Source of the DNA: Sciscionella marina DSM 45152
Lineage (GTDB): Bacteria > Actinomycetota > Actinomycetes > Mycobacteriales > Pseudonocardiaceae
Reading direction: 5' to 3'
DNA: 64,000 nucleotides
NCBI RefSeq assembly: GCF_000379465.1
Contig: NZ_KB905397.1
Coordinates: 1 to 64,000, forward strand
The translations under genes were made by a program, and so were the position numbers. Below the pieces are notes generated by a model, which did no database searches, was not told where the DNA came from, and saw only the letters and a list, made by a program, of their open reading frames with translations. Shown here in pieces: positions 8,181-17,030 of this stretch (position 1 is its first letter; each line of letters begins with the position of its first letter).

Positions 8181-10175
8181 ATGACGGTCACGACGAGTCA
8201 CGATGCGAGCACGCCGTCTCGCGCATCACGCCGTGCAGCCAAGAGCACCGTCGTTCCGCTTCAAAGCCCCCTACGGCATCTTGACCCAGTACAGATCAGC
8301 GCCGCAGCTCGTGCCGAGAGCCGCAACCGCGAGGTCCACCTGCCGCCCGTTAGCACTTATCGATGGTGGGCAAGGCGCACAGTGGCAGTCAACGGTGCCG
8401 TCATCGACGCAGTCAACACTGACATGACCGGCCGCCTTCTAGTCTCCGATATCTTTGCTGGCGGTGGCGTCATCCCCCTCGCAGCGGTGATGCGAGGTCA
8501 TCAGGTCTACGCCCAAGACCTCAACCCGTGGGCAGCGGACGGGTTGTCAGCCATGTTGGGCCTCCCTGCCCCTAAGCGGTTGCAGGACGCCGCTGCGACA
8601 CTTGCAAACTGGGTCCATGGCGAGGTTCAGGCTGCCTACGGCACTACTCTGTCTGACGGTACTACCGGGCACGTCTCCCACACCTTCCGCGTTGCCACCT
8701 CCGAATGCACCGCCTGCAGGCAACGAGCGCGGATGTTCCCGTACGCACTCGTGTCGCTGCTTGCGCGCCGAGAACGTGGTGAACCGGCAGCGTTCTTAGC
8801 GTGCCCCCGTGGCCACCTCTTCAAGGGAGACTCCAACCGCCGGTGCGCTTGTCCGGAGTGCAACATCCGCACCGATCCTGCGGAGGCTTACACGCCAGGT
8901 CGCAAAATCGTGTGCTGGAACTGTGGTCACATTGATCGTTTAGAAGCCCGCGCGGAGACATGGGACTGGGAGGTTGTTCTTGTCGAGCGCAGCCGCCGTG
9001 GACATCGCGAACTAGCAATCCCCACTAATGCCGAGAGAGAGGCCGCAGACGGCCCTCAATGGTCACCCACCCTTTCCCTCGGAAAGATTCCCGATGGACA
9101 AGAGACTCGTGTCCTTCTACGTCATAGCTTCGAATATTGGGAGCAGCTTTATCCAAATCGGCAACGGGTGCTGATGGAGCGCTTGCTCGACGCAGTGCAA
9201 CACTGTTCCCAGGACCCCGCAGTTGTCCGGGCGATTACTACGTGCGTGATCGGTTCTGCCGAAATGGCTGGGAATCTATCTCGGTGGGATCGTTATTACC
9301 TCAAGAGCTATGAATCAATGGCCGGTCATCGATTCAATCTGACAACATTTGCAGTCGAACCAAATGTTTGGGGAACTCAAAATAGCGGTCGCGGCACTGT
9401 TCTCCGCCGTTTGGCTCAACTCCTCAAGGCTGCTTCCTGGCTAAATGAAAAGACCGGACGCGCACTCATGGTTGACGGCCCTGTCGCTGCTACAGACACA
9501 ATAGCAGACCGTACTCTAGATGCTGACGTTCGAGTAGTGGAAGGCTCGTCAGAACGGCTCTTGCTTCCCGATAGTTGTGTACATCTTACTCTCACAGACC
9601 CTCCGTACCATGACGATGTCCAGTACTCTGAACTGTCGCTCCCACTACGCGCCTGGGCAAAGCTCGCCGACGGTCAACTTATTGGTGAGGCAGTAGTCAA
9701 TGCGGCGACGGGTCAACTCGCCGACGACGGTGCCTACGAAGATATCCTCGCGCGCATCTTCACGGAAACACGCCGCACCCTCCGAGGCGACGGGCATCTT
9801 ATATTCAGCTATGCCAATCGCAGTCCGCAAGCTTGGGTAGCACTCTTCTCCGCACTGCAACGAGCTGGCCTTCGAGCGATTGGTTGCGAAATCGTTCATA
9901 GCGAGAACGAAACCGACCATGCCAAACGTGGCGTACGTGCATGCACGCGGGATCTTTTGATGGATCTCGTCCCCGTCGGCAACTGTCCGATCGAACAGCA
10001 TCGACCACGTGTAGACAAAGAAAGTGATGAAGTTGATTTTCTCAAATCTGTCTCCGAGGATTTCCTCCTAGTTGGCAACCTGAAAGGAGACTGGCAAGAG
10101 GAGTTCCACCTTCGGCTATCAGAGACGAGTTTCTTACAGAATTTGCGCAGTCGAGTCCAGGATGAGCCTGAATAG
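8181..10175 (+). CDS. DUF1156-like DNA methyltransferase (DPPY type)
   Basis: About 664 residues from ATG 8181, which follows an AAGG Shine-Dalgarno; ATG 8166 is also possible. The N-terminal STYRWWARRTVA resembles DUF1156. The SAM-binding motif I is VSDIFAGGGVIPLAA (~88-102), followed by YAQDLNPWAADGL. A Cys-rich insert suggests zinc ribbons (ECTACRQ, CPRGH, CACPEC, CWNCGH; ~175-255). Catalytic motif IV is TDPPYHDDVQYSEL near 472, indicating N6-adenine or N4-cytosine methylation. A 200-bp gap separates it from the DUF3883 gene, so it may have its own promoter, which would suit a methylase protecting self DNA. The last kilobase has visibly lower GC than its surroundings, consistent with horizontal transfer. 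Confidence 0.85.
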   Translation: MTVTTSHDASTPSRASRRAAKSTVVPLQSPLRHLDPVQISAAARAESRNREVHLPPVSTYRWWARRTVAVNGAVIDAVNTDMTGRLLVSDIFAGGGVIPLAAVMRGHQVYAQDLNPWAADGLSAMLGLPAPKRLQDAAATLANWVHGEVQAAYGTTLSDGTTGHVSHTFRVATSECTACRQRARMFPYALVSLLARRERGEPAAFLACPRGHLFKGDSNRRCACPECNIRTDPAEAYTPGRKIVCWNCGHIDRLEARAETWDWEVVLVERSRRGHRELAIPTNAEREAADGPQWSPTLSLGKIPDGQETRVLLRHSFEYWEQLYPNRQRVLMERLLDAVQHCSQDPAVVRAITTCVIGSAEMAGNLSRWDRYYLKSYESMAGHRFNLTTFAVEPNVWGTQNSGRGTVLRRLAQLLKAASWLNEKTGRALMVDGPVAATDTIADRTLDADVRVVEGSSERLLLPDSCVHLTLTDPPYHDDVQYSELSLPLRAWAKLADGQLIGEAVVNAATGQLADDGAYEDILARIFTETRRTLRGDGHLIFSYANRSPQAWVALFSALQRAGLRAIGCEIVHSENETDHAKRGVRACTRDLLMDLVPVGNCPIEQHRPRVDKESDEVDFLKSVSEDFLLVGNLKGDWQEEFHLRLSETSFLQNLRSRVQDEPE

Positions 10176-10934
10176 GGTTGCTCCATAGAAGACTGATGGC
10201 CGGACGCTGCGGGCGCAAGCAGAGAGGCGGCGAACTCAAGGTTCGTTCTTGACTTGTTTCTGTGCTCGGGCGGCGAGGACGGGATGGCGGCGACCTTGTC
10301 CAGGCTCAGGTGCTCCCAGAAAGCCGGTGAGACGCTTCGGCGAGCTGCACGGAATGACCTTGTCGGGAGTGACGATGACATCGACGCGGAAGTCGTGCTC
10401 GGTTTCTTGCAACTCATCGTCCACGACTGGCAGAGAGTGAACCGTGGTGACGATCGGGGTCGCCGGGCCGATGAGCCCGGGCTCTTGGAGCAGCGCAACT
10501 TCGATGTCGGAGTAGCTGGCGCCCTTGCCGAGTCGGGCGCCGTGGCAGTTGACGGCCACGCTATCGCAGACGATGAGATCGATGGGTTCCACATCGTCGA
10601 GGTCGACGTGCCGGGCGACGGTTGCCGCGGTGCGGCAGGAGGCGGCTTCCTCAGGCGAGACAGCGAGGGCGGCAGGATCGAGCAGATAGAACGGATGCTG
10701 CTGGGCGAACTTTGGCACCGCCATGTAGACGGTCTTGCCTTCGCGCAACACTCTCACGCGAGCGGGAAATTGAGCCTTGTCCGGTACAGCCTTGATTGCC
10801 CGTGCGGCCTTCCGCGTAGGAAATCACTGAGCTGGGCCGCGGCGGCATCCGTGCCGACGAAGTCTGGGATGTGGCCGTGCACGCTACCGCCGACTACCAG
10901 ACCCACGCGGTCGAGCAGGTCCCAGGTGCGACGG

Positions 10935-11936
10935 CTAGCTGTATGAGGCCATGACGTTGGTGATGCCGGTGTGGAGTCTGGAAGCAGGTGGCTGATCTCC
11001 TGCGGTAGTGTGGGGTCGATGGTAGTTGTAATGGACGTTCCACATGTTCAGGGCGGCTGACCGTTGGTGTTCGCTGGTCCAGGTTCGGGTGTAAAGGAAT
11101 TCCTCGGCCAGAATCCGGTTGTAGCGCTCGATTTTCCCGTTGTGCCGGGGCGTGTACGGCGTGATGCGCTGGTGGCGAGCGCCGCGTAGAACGGTGGCGA
11201 AGTCTTTCGCGCGATAGCAGGCGCCGTTATCGGTGACCAGCCGGTGAATGTGGGTGATGCCGTGGGCGGCGAAGAACGCGCGAGCGCGATGAGTGAACCC
11301 GATCGCGGTGCGGGTGGTTTCGTCGGCCAGGGCTTCGGTGTAGGCCAGGCGTGAGAAACCGTCGATCGCGGAGTGTAGATAGGTGTAGTGGGCGCGCCCG
11401 CCGCGTTTCTTGCCGCGGTTCACACGTTTGGCTTGTTCACTATCACGGCCGTGGGCCCGCCAGCCGCCACTGTCTGGAATGCTGCCGACCTTTTTCACAT
11501 CGAGGTGGACCATATGTCCTGGCCAGCGGGCATGGATTCGTCGTGGCGTGCGGTTACTTTTCCCGGTCGGGTCGAGGAACTTGCGGTGATTCAGGCCGAG
11601 ATGGGCCAGCTGCCGCGACACTGTGCGCACGGAGATCGTGATGCCCTCGGCAGCAAGTTCGAGGCTGATACGGCGGGCGGAGTACTTGCGATCCCGCCGC
11701 AACCGTTCGATCCGGACCACAACCTCTGCCAGGGTCGCGGTGGGCTGACGGTGCGGGACACTGGCCCGATCGGCCAGACCGGCCTCACCGAAGCGTCGAT
11801 AACGACCGACCCACTTGCTGGCGCATTGCCGCGAAATCCCTATCTCCGCGGCCACATCAGTGATCGGACGTGTCTGACAACGCCGCACCAGACGGCGACG
11901 GCCTTCCAACGACAACGGGGCATTACGGTGATACAC
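10935..11936 (-). CDS. IS481 family transposase
   Basis: 333 residues: an N-terminal HTH (RRRLVRRCQTRPITDVAAEI, ISRQCASKWVGRYRR) followed by a DDE integrase domain. Catalytic residues are visible at HLDVKKVG, LVTDNGACYRA and HNGKIERYNRILAEE, with the terminal NYHRPHTTAGDQPP motif typical of IS481. It appears full length and intact. The last residues (Ser) and the TAG stop codon are read from the duplicated target site rather than from the element itself, so the host CTAG supplies the stop. It interrupts the folate cyclo-ligase gene. Confidence 0.92.
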   Translation of the reverse strand: MYHRNAPLSLEGRRRLVRRCQTRPITDVAAEIGISRQCASKWVGRYRRFGEAGLADRASVPHRQPTATLAEVVVRIERLRRDRKYSARRISLELAAEGITISVRTVSRQLAHLGLNHRKFLDPTGKSNRTPRRIHARWPGHMVHLDVKKVGSIPDSGGWRAHGRDSEQAKRVNRGKKRGGRAHYTYLHSAIDGFSRLAYTEALADETTRTAIGFTHRARAFFAAHGITHIHRLVTDNGACYRAKDFATVLRGARHQRITPYTPRHNGKIERYNRILAEEFLYTRTWTSEHQRSAALNMWNVHYNYHRPHTTAGDQPPASRLHTGITNVMASYS

Positions 11937-12049
11937 GGGCGGGTCTTTCTACTCGGCTGATGGCTGACTTGGCAGTTTCCATCCTGCCGCCGAAAGACCC
12001 GCCCCCCACCAAGCCCTACCCGCCGACACCAACGTCACGACCCGCAACA
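10940..12049 (-). mobile_element. IS481-family insertion sequence with GCTAGC target duplication
   Basis: The element has imperfect terminal inverted repeats: the low end reads TGTATGAGGCCATGACGTTG and the high end, reverse-complemented, TGTTGCGGGTCGTGACGTTG. It is flanked on both sides by GCTAGC (10934-10939 and 12050-12055). IS481-family elements are known to target NCTAGN and duplicate it. The length is 1110 bp, typical of the family. Confidence 0.88.
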
Positions 12050-12099
12050 GCTAGCGGTATTCTTGAGCTCGTCCACTTCGTGGTTCGGCACGACGCTCC

Positions 12100-12640
12100 T
12101 TATGTTGTGCTCATCAGGGAGAGCACCCGATCGTAGACATCGTGCGCGACCGGTTCGGTACGCCAGCGGCATAGCTCCCGTCCAGCGTCGGAGACGATGT
12201 TCAACCAACCGCCGTCGCGAGTCGCTTCGACCACGTCGATGGCTTCGTGGAACGCGGCAGAGGCCAGGTCGAGTTGGCCTCGGCGGCGGTGGGGCAGGCT
12301 CAGGCTTCCGAGCACGATCGCCCCGGACTTGGTCTGCTGGAACAGTGCCCGCGCGGCCTCTTCCAACCTCTGCTGCGCGCTACGATCCTCGCCGGGAAAC
12401 AGGTAGCAGGACCCGTCAGCCGATCAACTGGTTCGGGGAAAACAGGTGGCCAGCGGTATCGGCCGGATCGATCTTTCCGAGCTCAGTGTCCGCGCGCCCC
12501 AGGGCTGACTCGCATGCCCGTGAGTCACCCAGCATCGCGTGTACTTCAGCCGCATTCAGCAGTGCCAATCCGGCCAGAAAGTAGCTGGTTTTCCGAGTCG
12601 TCTCGGTACGAGAGGACAAAAGAGCAGGCCTGTAACCGAT
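12100..12640 (-). pseudogene. TPR-containing regulator, C-terminal fragment, frameshifted
   Basis: Two frames carry the helical repeats of an actinomycete XRE/TPR regulator. FLAGLALLNAAEVHAMLGDS and GRADTELGKIDPADTAGHLF lie at 12416-12619. EEAARALFQQTKSGAIVLGS and ASAAFHEAIDVVEATRDGGW lie at 12100-12366. A frameshift near 12418 joins them (bridging frame CYLFPGEDRSAQQRLE). The N-terminal HTH half is missing. Its stop is directly followed by the ribosome-binding site of the disrupted cyclo-ligase gene, so the two formed an operon; cyclo-ligase genes often follow such regulators. Confidence 0.65.
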
Positions 12641-12649
12641 TCACTCGAC

Positions 12650-13330
12650 TCACTCACCAATTTCAGCCCTGACCGCGGCAACAAGCGTCCTCGAGCGGCT
12701 GGCTCCCACCGCCAGCCTCTTCCAAAGTTTTTCAACCGAAATCGGTCGCTGGCGAAGGCGCCGGTGTTCAGAATCTTCACGACGTGTGCACTCTAGAAGC
12801 TCGTCCTCATCGCAGTGCACGGCGCCCGCCGGCTTCGACCCCGGCAGCACTGTCGATGGCTCCATGCTAGATCGGCTGTCGTGTTCGGTCACAAATGTGG
12901 CCGACTGCTGGTCGTGTCCCTCAAAGGGGCTCTGTAGTGCGCGCAGCAGACCTGGGCCAACCTCTGGCCAGTCGATCAGCAACAAGGGGCCGACCGCATC
13001 GAACGCCGCTTTACCCCACGTGCCGTGAACTACCGGTTCGGCAACGTTCAACGCCAGCGTCACCACGCTCGAGGCCAACAACAACCGGCGTGCAGGCTTC
13101 AAACCTCCCTCACCCATCCCACACACGGTCAAGTGCCGTGTCCCCACGAGCAGACTGCGCACCGTCAAATCAACCGCGGGCGCCACCAGCGGCGCCACGT
13201 ACATCGGCACGCCGATGCTCAACGCCAGATGCAGCACATTCCCGAAGCCGAACAAGAACGTGAGACCGATGACCAGGCTCATCATCACCGAGGCGAATCG
13301 AGTTACCGTTGCCGAAGACATCGCGACCAC
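12650..13330 (-). CDS. DUF2637 (Spd-like) membrane protein
   Basis: 226 residues. The N-terminal part has about four hydrophobic segments (FASVMMSLVIGLTFLFGFG, YVAPLVAPAVDL, RLLLASSVVTLALNVAEPVV, AAFDAVGPLLLIDW). This matches DUF2637, a family linked to plasmid spread (Spd) functions of actinomycete conjugative elements. A Ser/Glu-rich linker and a C-terminal HTH-like tail (ISVEKLWKRLAVGASRSRTL) follow. It is probably a surviving piece of an actinomycete integrative conjugative element; no transfer ATPase, replication protein or integrase is found beside it. Confidence 0.7.
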   Translation of the reverse strand: MVAMSSATVTRFASVMMSLVIGLTFLFGFGNVLHLALSIGVPMYVAPLVAPAVDLTVRSLLVGTRHLTVCGMGEGGLKPARRLLLASSVVTLALNVAEPVVHGTWGKAAFDAVGPLLLIDWPEVGPGLLRALQSPFEGHDQQSATFVTEHDSRSSMEPSTVLPGSKPAGAVHCDEDELLECTRREDSEHRRLRQRPISVEKLWKRLAVGASRSRTLVAAVRAEIGE

Positions 13331-13362
13331 CTACTGCTCGGTTCCAGTAGCGGGAAGCGAAC

Positions 13363-13953
13363 CTAGACCACGAGCTTGCCGTCCAAGCCCTGTTGGTCAG
13401 TCCCGTGTACGTAATTGCTTTGGATTGTGGGCGCTGTCGGAACATCTACGATCGTGTGGCTTGCAGGAGACCTCACCTCAAAGCCTTCGCCGGAGGAGCG
13501 CGTAATTCGACCGTTCGCACGAGGATTCCCCTGTGGGTCACGCATCACGACGCCGCGCTCGCGGAGTCGCTGCCGCACGGTTTCGGGATCTACACCGTGT
13601 CGTTCCCCGATACGCACCAGCGACCACCCCTGCTCATACAGATACACGGCGTCATCAACCTGCTCGACGGCCAAACCCTGACGCCGCATGAGCACCTCGT
13701 GACGGTGCAAGATCGCGCTCACCGTTGCCCGACTGACCCCGAATTTCTCGGCCAACTGATACACGGTCGCCCCAGCCCGATACCCCTCGATTAACTCCCG
13801 CTGACGCCCCACATCAAGCTGCCGCGCACGCCCCGGACGAGACCGCGACACCTCAACAGACCGTGGTTCCGAAACCTCTGGCAGCTTCCTAAGAAGGCTC
13901 TCTAACGCACTGACCTGGTCCTTCGTGTTGTAATAAGCTCCCCCAAGGTCCAC
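13363..13953 (-). CDS. HTH-domain DNA-binding protein (recombinase/Hin-like helices)
   Basis: About 196 residues from GTG 13953; the open frame extends further upstream and the start is uncertain. Two helix-turn-helix units are visible: [20 protein letters not shown] followed by [12 protein letters not shown], and [18 protein letters not shown] followed by [14 protein letters not shown]. They resemble the resolvase/IS30-type HTH fold often encoded next to serine recombinases in actinomycetes. No catalytic recombinase domain is present. The C-terminus ([19 protein letters not shown]) is unrecognised. It lies beside the DUF2637 gene and transposase debris, so it is likely part of degraded mobile DNA. 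Confidence 0.5.
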   Translation of the reverse strand: MDLGGAYYNTKDQVSALESLLRKLPEVSEPRSVEVSRSRPGRARQLDVGRQRELIEGYRAGATVYQLAEKFGVSRATVSAILHRHEVLMRRQGLAVEQVDDAVYLYEQGWSLVRIGERHGVDPETVRQRLRERGVVMRDPQGNPRANGRITRSSGEGFEVRSPASHTIVDVPTAPTIQSNYVHGTDQQGLDGKLVV

Positions 13954-14149
13954 GCAAATAGGAGGCTCGTGCTCGCGGAGAACGCGAGCCTTTTTGCGTT
14001 CCGCCTGCCGATCCAGTGTGGTCGCGTCACTGTCCGACAGCCGAGGTGCCGCTGAGCCGCCCAGCGCCTCGGCGAGCGTCCGGGCGCGGCTGTGCGCGTC
14101 CAGCACATACGCCTGGCCTGCCCTCTGTGGTCGGCCACATGTGTGCGGC

Positions 14150-14433
14150 ACCGCCTGGTCACCTCGACGATCGCGTCGCGTTCGGCATAACCGGCTGGGA
14201 ACAGGAACAGTCCGGAATCGAGGTGATCGGCGATCCCGCCTACCAGGGAACTTCGTATTCACTCCACGAAAGAGGGCGCTATCACGAATCCGATCCGCTA
14301 CCGAACGCTGTATCACGCACCTGAAAACCAGAAATACTCGCCACCGGATATCGCGATCGGTTCGCCGAACTCGCCAAAGTAATCGAAATCGTCACATCAC
14401 TCGAATTCTGCGGCCTCGGATGGCGGCCGTGAA
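14150..14433 (+). pseudogene. Transposase C-terminal remnant (DDE type)
   Basis: Fragments in alternating frames recall an actinomycete DDE transposase end: [16 protein letters not shown] (around the third catalytic block), [10 protein letters not shown], then [20 protein letters not shown] and [11 protein letters not shown] before a stop. At least two frameshifts separate them. No complete domain or inverted repeat survives. Confidence 0.6.
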
Positions 14434-14572
14434 TAAAGCTCAGTGATCTACTCGCAGGCATCGGAATCAGCTGTACTTCGATGCCTTCTTCGAACAGCAC
14501 ACCGATTTCTTCGACCGGCGATCACCAGACGGCGCTCCGGTCCTCGCCGCTCTCGGGGTGAGCTGACCTCGC

Positions 14573-15424
14573 TCAGAAAAGAGTCGCGGGCTCGACCGGT
14601 TCCGGCTCGGGCAGTGCGTCGAGGCCGGGCACCAGTGCTCGCACCTCGTCGTGGAACCGGCGGGCGAGCGCCAGCGCGTCGTCGTTGTCCGGGGTGTGCA
14701 CGAAAACCGTCGGCGACCGGCCCTCGCGCAGCCAGTCGGCGACCACCTCGGTCCACGGCCGCCACCCCTCGACCGTCTCCTCGACCGAGTCCCGGCCGAG
14801 GTAGCGGACGATCGGCTGGTCGGTCAGCGCCCGCGTCCGGCGTGGCAGCCGCGGTTTCTTCGCCCAGGCCTCCTGTTCGGCCGCACTCGTCGGCGGGCTC
14901 CGGAACAAGACCGTGGTGTCGAACGGCACCCACTCGGCGTCCGCACCGGCGAGCGCCCCCTCCAGCGACGAGGCCGCGCCGGAATCGGTGAAGAACCCGG
15001 GGTGGCGCACCTCCACGGCACGCCTGCGGTCTGCGGGGAGCCTGCGCAGGAATCGGCCGAGCACATCGATGTCCGACGGGCCGAACGAGCCGGGCAACTG
15101 GGTCCACAGGACCGCCCGTTCACCGAGCGGTTCGATCGCGTCCAGGAACGTCCGCATCTCGGCCTCGACCCCGGCGAACCGGCGCTCGTGCGTGACGAGT
15201 TTGGGTAGCTTGACCACGAACCGGAAGCCGGGGCCGGTCTGCCGCGCCCACGCCGCGACGGTGTTCCGGGCCGGAGTCGCGTAGAAGGTGGTGTTGCCCT
15301 CGACCGCGTTGCACCAGCCGGAGTAGGCCCGCAGGCGCTCGCCGGCGGGCAGCGACTGCGGCAAGAACCGCCCGGGCCACGCCTTGTGGGTCCACATCGC
15401 GCAACCGACATGAAGACGTGCCAC
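14573..15424 (-). CDS. DUF72 (YecE-like) family protein
   Basis: 283 residues. The DUF72 TIM-barrel family is recognisable from LHVGCAMWTHKAWPGRFLP at the N-terminus, YSGWCNAVEGNTTFYATPA, FRFVVKLPKLVTHERRFAG, LWTQLPGSFGP and the late IVRYLGRD and PWTEVVADWLREG blocks. Length is usual for the family. The start is GTG 15424, the codon just before the conserved LHVGC. The reaction is unknown. It lies downstream of the RraA-like gene in the same direction, separated by 124 bp that hold no supported gene. Confidence 0.85.
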   Translation of the reverse strand: MARLHVGCAMWTHKAWPGRFLPQSLPAGERLRAYSGWCNAVEGNTTFYATPARNTVAAWARQTGPGFRFVVKLPKLVTHERRFAGVEAEMRTFLDAIEPLGERAVLWTQLPGSFGPSDIDVLGRFLRRLPADRRRAVEVRHPGFFTDSGAASSLEGALAGADAEWVPFDTTVLFRSPPTSAAEQEAWAKKPRLPRRTRALTDQPIVRYLGRDSVEETVEGWRPWTEVVADWLREGRSPTVFVHTPDNDDALALARRFHDEVRALVPGLDALPEPEPVEPATLF

Positions 15425-15548
15425 CGGCGTCAGCTCCCATCGATCGTGAGTGGAAATTACTACCCGGGCAGTTGTTTCCACGCACGGCATCGGGATCCGC
15501 CAGCCGTGCGGCGAGTAGCGCGGCGTCAGCGAACATCGAGTGCGTTCC

Positions 15549-16022
15549 TTAGGCCATGGCCAGGACGAGCACTCCGTCCTCGTCGACGTACACGGTCTCA
15601 CCGGGCCGGAACACGATACCGCCGAAACCGACAGGCACATCGACTGTGCCGGTGCCGTTCTTGGTGCTCCTGCGTGGATTGGTCCCCAGCGCGGTGATCC
15701 CGATATCGAGCCCGGCGAGGGCCACGCTGTCGCGCACCGCGCCATGTATCACGAGACCGGCCCACCCGTTGTCGGCGGCCGCTGCTGCGATCCGGTCGCC
15801 GACAAGTGCACTGTGCACGAAACCGAGGCCATCGACGACGAGAACACTGCCGTCGCCGGGCGTGTTGAGCAGCTCGCGGAGCAGCCCGTTGTCGAGCAGG
15901 CAGGAGACTGTGCGTACGGGACCGTGGAAGCGCGTGCGGGCACCGTAGTGCCGCAGCGGCGTGTCACACACGAGCGCGCGTTCGCCGTACTCGTCGACGA
16001 GGTCAGCGGTGCTGAAGGTCAT
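15549..16022 (-). CDS. rraA: RraA-like family protein
   Basis: 157 residues, the usual length for RraA/RraA-like proteins. Signature blocks are TADLVDEYGERALVCDTPLR, HGPVRTVSCLLDNGLLRELL, VLVVDGLGFVHSALVGDRIA, WAGLVIHGAVRDSVALAGLD and GITALGTNPRRS. In E. coli RraA inhibits RNase E. Many relatives are instead class II aldolases (HMG/oxaloacetate), which bind metal through the G-x-V-R-D block seen here (GAVRDSVAL), so the biochemical role is open. The start is ATG 16022. Confidence 0.85.
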   Translation of the reverse strand: MTFSTADLVDEYGERALVCDTPLRHYGARTRFHGPVRTVSCLLDNGLLRELLNTPGDGSVLVVDGLGFVHSALVGDRIAAAAADNGWAGLVIHGAVRDSVALAGLDIGITALGTNPRRSTKNGTGTVDVPVGFGGIVFRPGETVYVDEDGVLVLAMA

Positions 16023-16023
16023 G

Positions 16024-16413
16024 TCAGGTTTCCTTTCCGGGTACGGGCACGGCGGGGTAGGACACGAAGGTGCTGCTGTTCTCGTCGATGGTGAGCATGC
16101 CGATGGGCACGGCCGCCGCCGGGGCGTCGAAGTCGAGACCTGTGGAATGGACGGGTGTGCCGCGGCTCGCAGCCGGGGCCGATACTGAACGTCTTGAGAA
16201 GCGGAACCCGCTAGCCGACTGCCTTTCGGACATGGTGCCCGCGAGGTCCCTGAGCTCTGCCGTGCTCACTTCGAGACCGACCGCCCCATCGAGCAGTGCC
16301 TCTCGCACGCCGGCGGCCAGCCGGATCTCCAGCACTCGGGCGAGCTCGGCCTGAGACATGGTGTCGCTCTCCCGTAGGTGCCGCAACCTGGCGCCCGCGA
16401 AAATCTTCTCCAC
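16024..16413 (-). pseudogene. Collapsed RamB-like XRE regulator
   Basis: 129 residues beginning MEKIFAGARLRHLRESDTMS, closely resembling the N-terminal HTH of RamB-type (short-chain acyl-CoA responsive) regulators of about 470 residues. After AELARVLEI the sequence jumps to REALLDGAVGLEVSTAELRD, which looks like later parts of such a protein, then ends in unrelated residues. The middle is missing, so I read it as an internally deleted pseudogene. An imperfect inverted repeat that could be its autoregulatory site lies just upstream. Confidence 0.5.
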
Positions 16414-16474
16414 GCACCATCACCTCGTCGCGTCGGTGCCGCCGTCCGGGACGGTAACAGCCCTGGCCTTCGCA

Positions 16475-16500
16475 AACTTCGCAGAAATGTGCGAAAAGTT
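16475..16500. promoter_or_regulatory. Inverted repeat upstream of the RamB-like gene
   Basis: AACTTCGCA (16475-16483) faces TGCGAAAAGTT (16490-16500), an imperfect dyad with a 2-base insertion. RamB-type regulators bind TTTGCAAA-like sites and repress themselves, so this may be its operator. The stretch 16501-16817 shows no supported gene. Confidence 0.4.
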
Positions 16501-16839
16501 CGCCAGAGGCGACACCTTTGGGGTGTGCTCCCAATCTTCACCCGAGGTCATCGCCGCAGTGGTCATCAAGAGAACATGGCAACATTCGCAGGGCGGAGCC
16601 AGTGTTCCGCGAACTCCGAGGCGATCGCTTGCCGAGTCCGCGGGACGGGAGGATCCGGCTGGCGACCGGTCCGCCGCCGGAACCGCGGACGTCCTGGGTT
16701 CGGTCCCGGGGACCGCCGCGGTGCGGACCGGAGTCGGCGAGGTCATCCGGGGGCGCGTTGTCCACCCTCCCACGACACGCCCATTTTGGGTGGCTCAACA
16801 CTGTCCGGCACAAGATGTAGTATCGAGTCGCTGATGGTC

Positions 16840-17030
16840 CACTGGCCCGTTCCGGGTCGGTGGGGCAAGAGGGAACCCGGTGCGAATCCGGGACTGCCCC
16901 GCAGCGGTAAGTGGGAACGACCGCCGTCAGTCTCCGCGGAGACAAGCACTGAGCCACCCGGTTTGGGAAGCGACGGCCAGTAGGACCGGCCTGATCAAGG
17001 CCGGATGCCCGCGAGTCCGAAGACCTGCCA
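16840..17030 (+). promoter_or_regulatory. Cobalamin riboswitch upstream of nrdAB
   Basis: The B12-box core is clear: GGGAACCCGGTGCGAATCCG (16871 on), then ACTGCCCCGCAGCGGTAA. GAGCCACCCGGTTTGGGAAG follows near 16951, then the closing segment CGAGTCCGAAGACCTGCC ending at 17029. A TAGTAT hexamer at 16818-16823 could be the -10 box. About 155 bases follow before the nrdA start, room for an expression platform. Known actinomycete class I nrd operons are shut off by B12 through such a switch, because a B12-dependent class II enzyme then supplies deoxynucleotides. Confidence 0.92.

Larger units (their letters stand above)
10236..12091 (-). pseudogene. 5-formyltetrahydrofolate cyclo-ligase-like gene, split by IS481 and frameshifted
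   Basis: Joining the flanks of the IS481 element gives a GTG start at 12091, behind an AAGGAG site. The first 12 or so codons (VPNHEVDELKNTAS) run into RRTWDLLDRVGLVVGGSVHG from 10936 downward. The cyclo-ligase domain continues with GKTVYMAVPKF and ends with GARLGKGASYSDIEVALL, the family's nucleotide/folate-binding signature. Two lesions are present: the 1110-bp IS481 insertion and a frameshift near 10812-10823 (QLSDF to KAARAIKAVPDKAQ in another frame). The 3' piece (10236-10757) still reads as an ORF of 173 residues. Its stop lies convergent to the methyltransferase. Confidence 0.8.

Noticed and set aside
2450-10175. Assignment of the operon as DISARM or BREX
   Set aside because: No DUF1998, PLD, PglZ, BrxL or BrxC-like protein is present; only helicase and methylase are shared.
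10254-10946. A 230-residue + strand frame
   Set aside because: Antisense to the folate cyclo-ligase pseudogene; no protein-like motif and it crosses the IS481 border.
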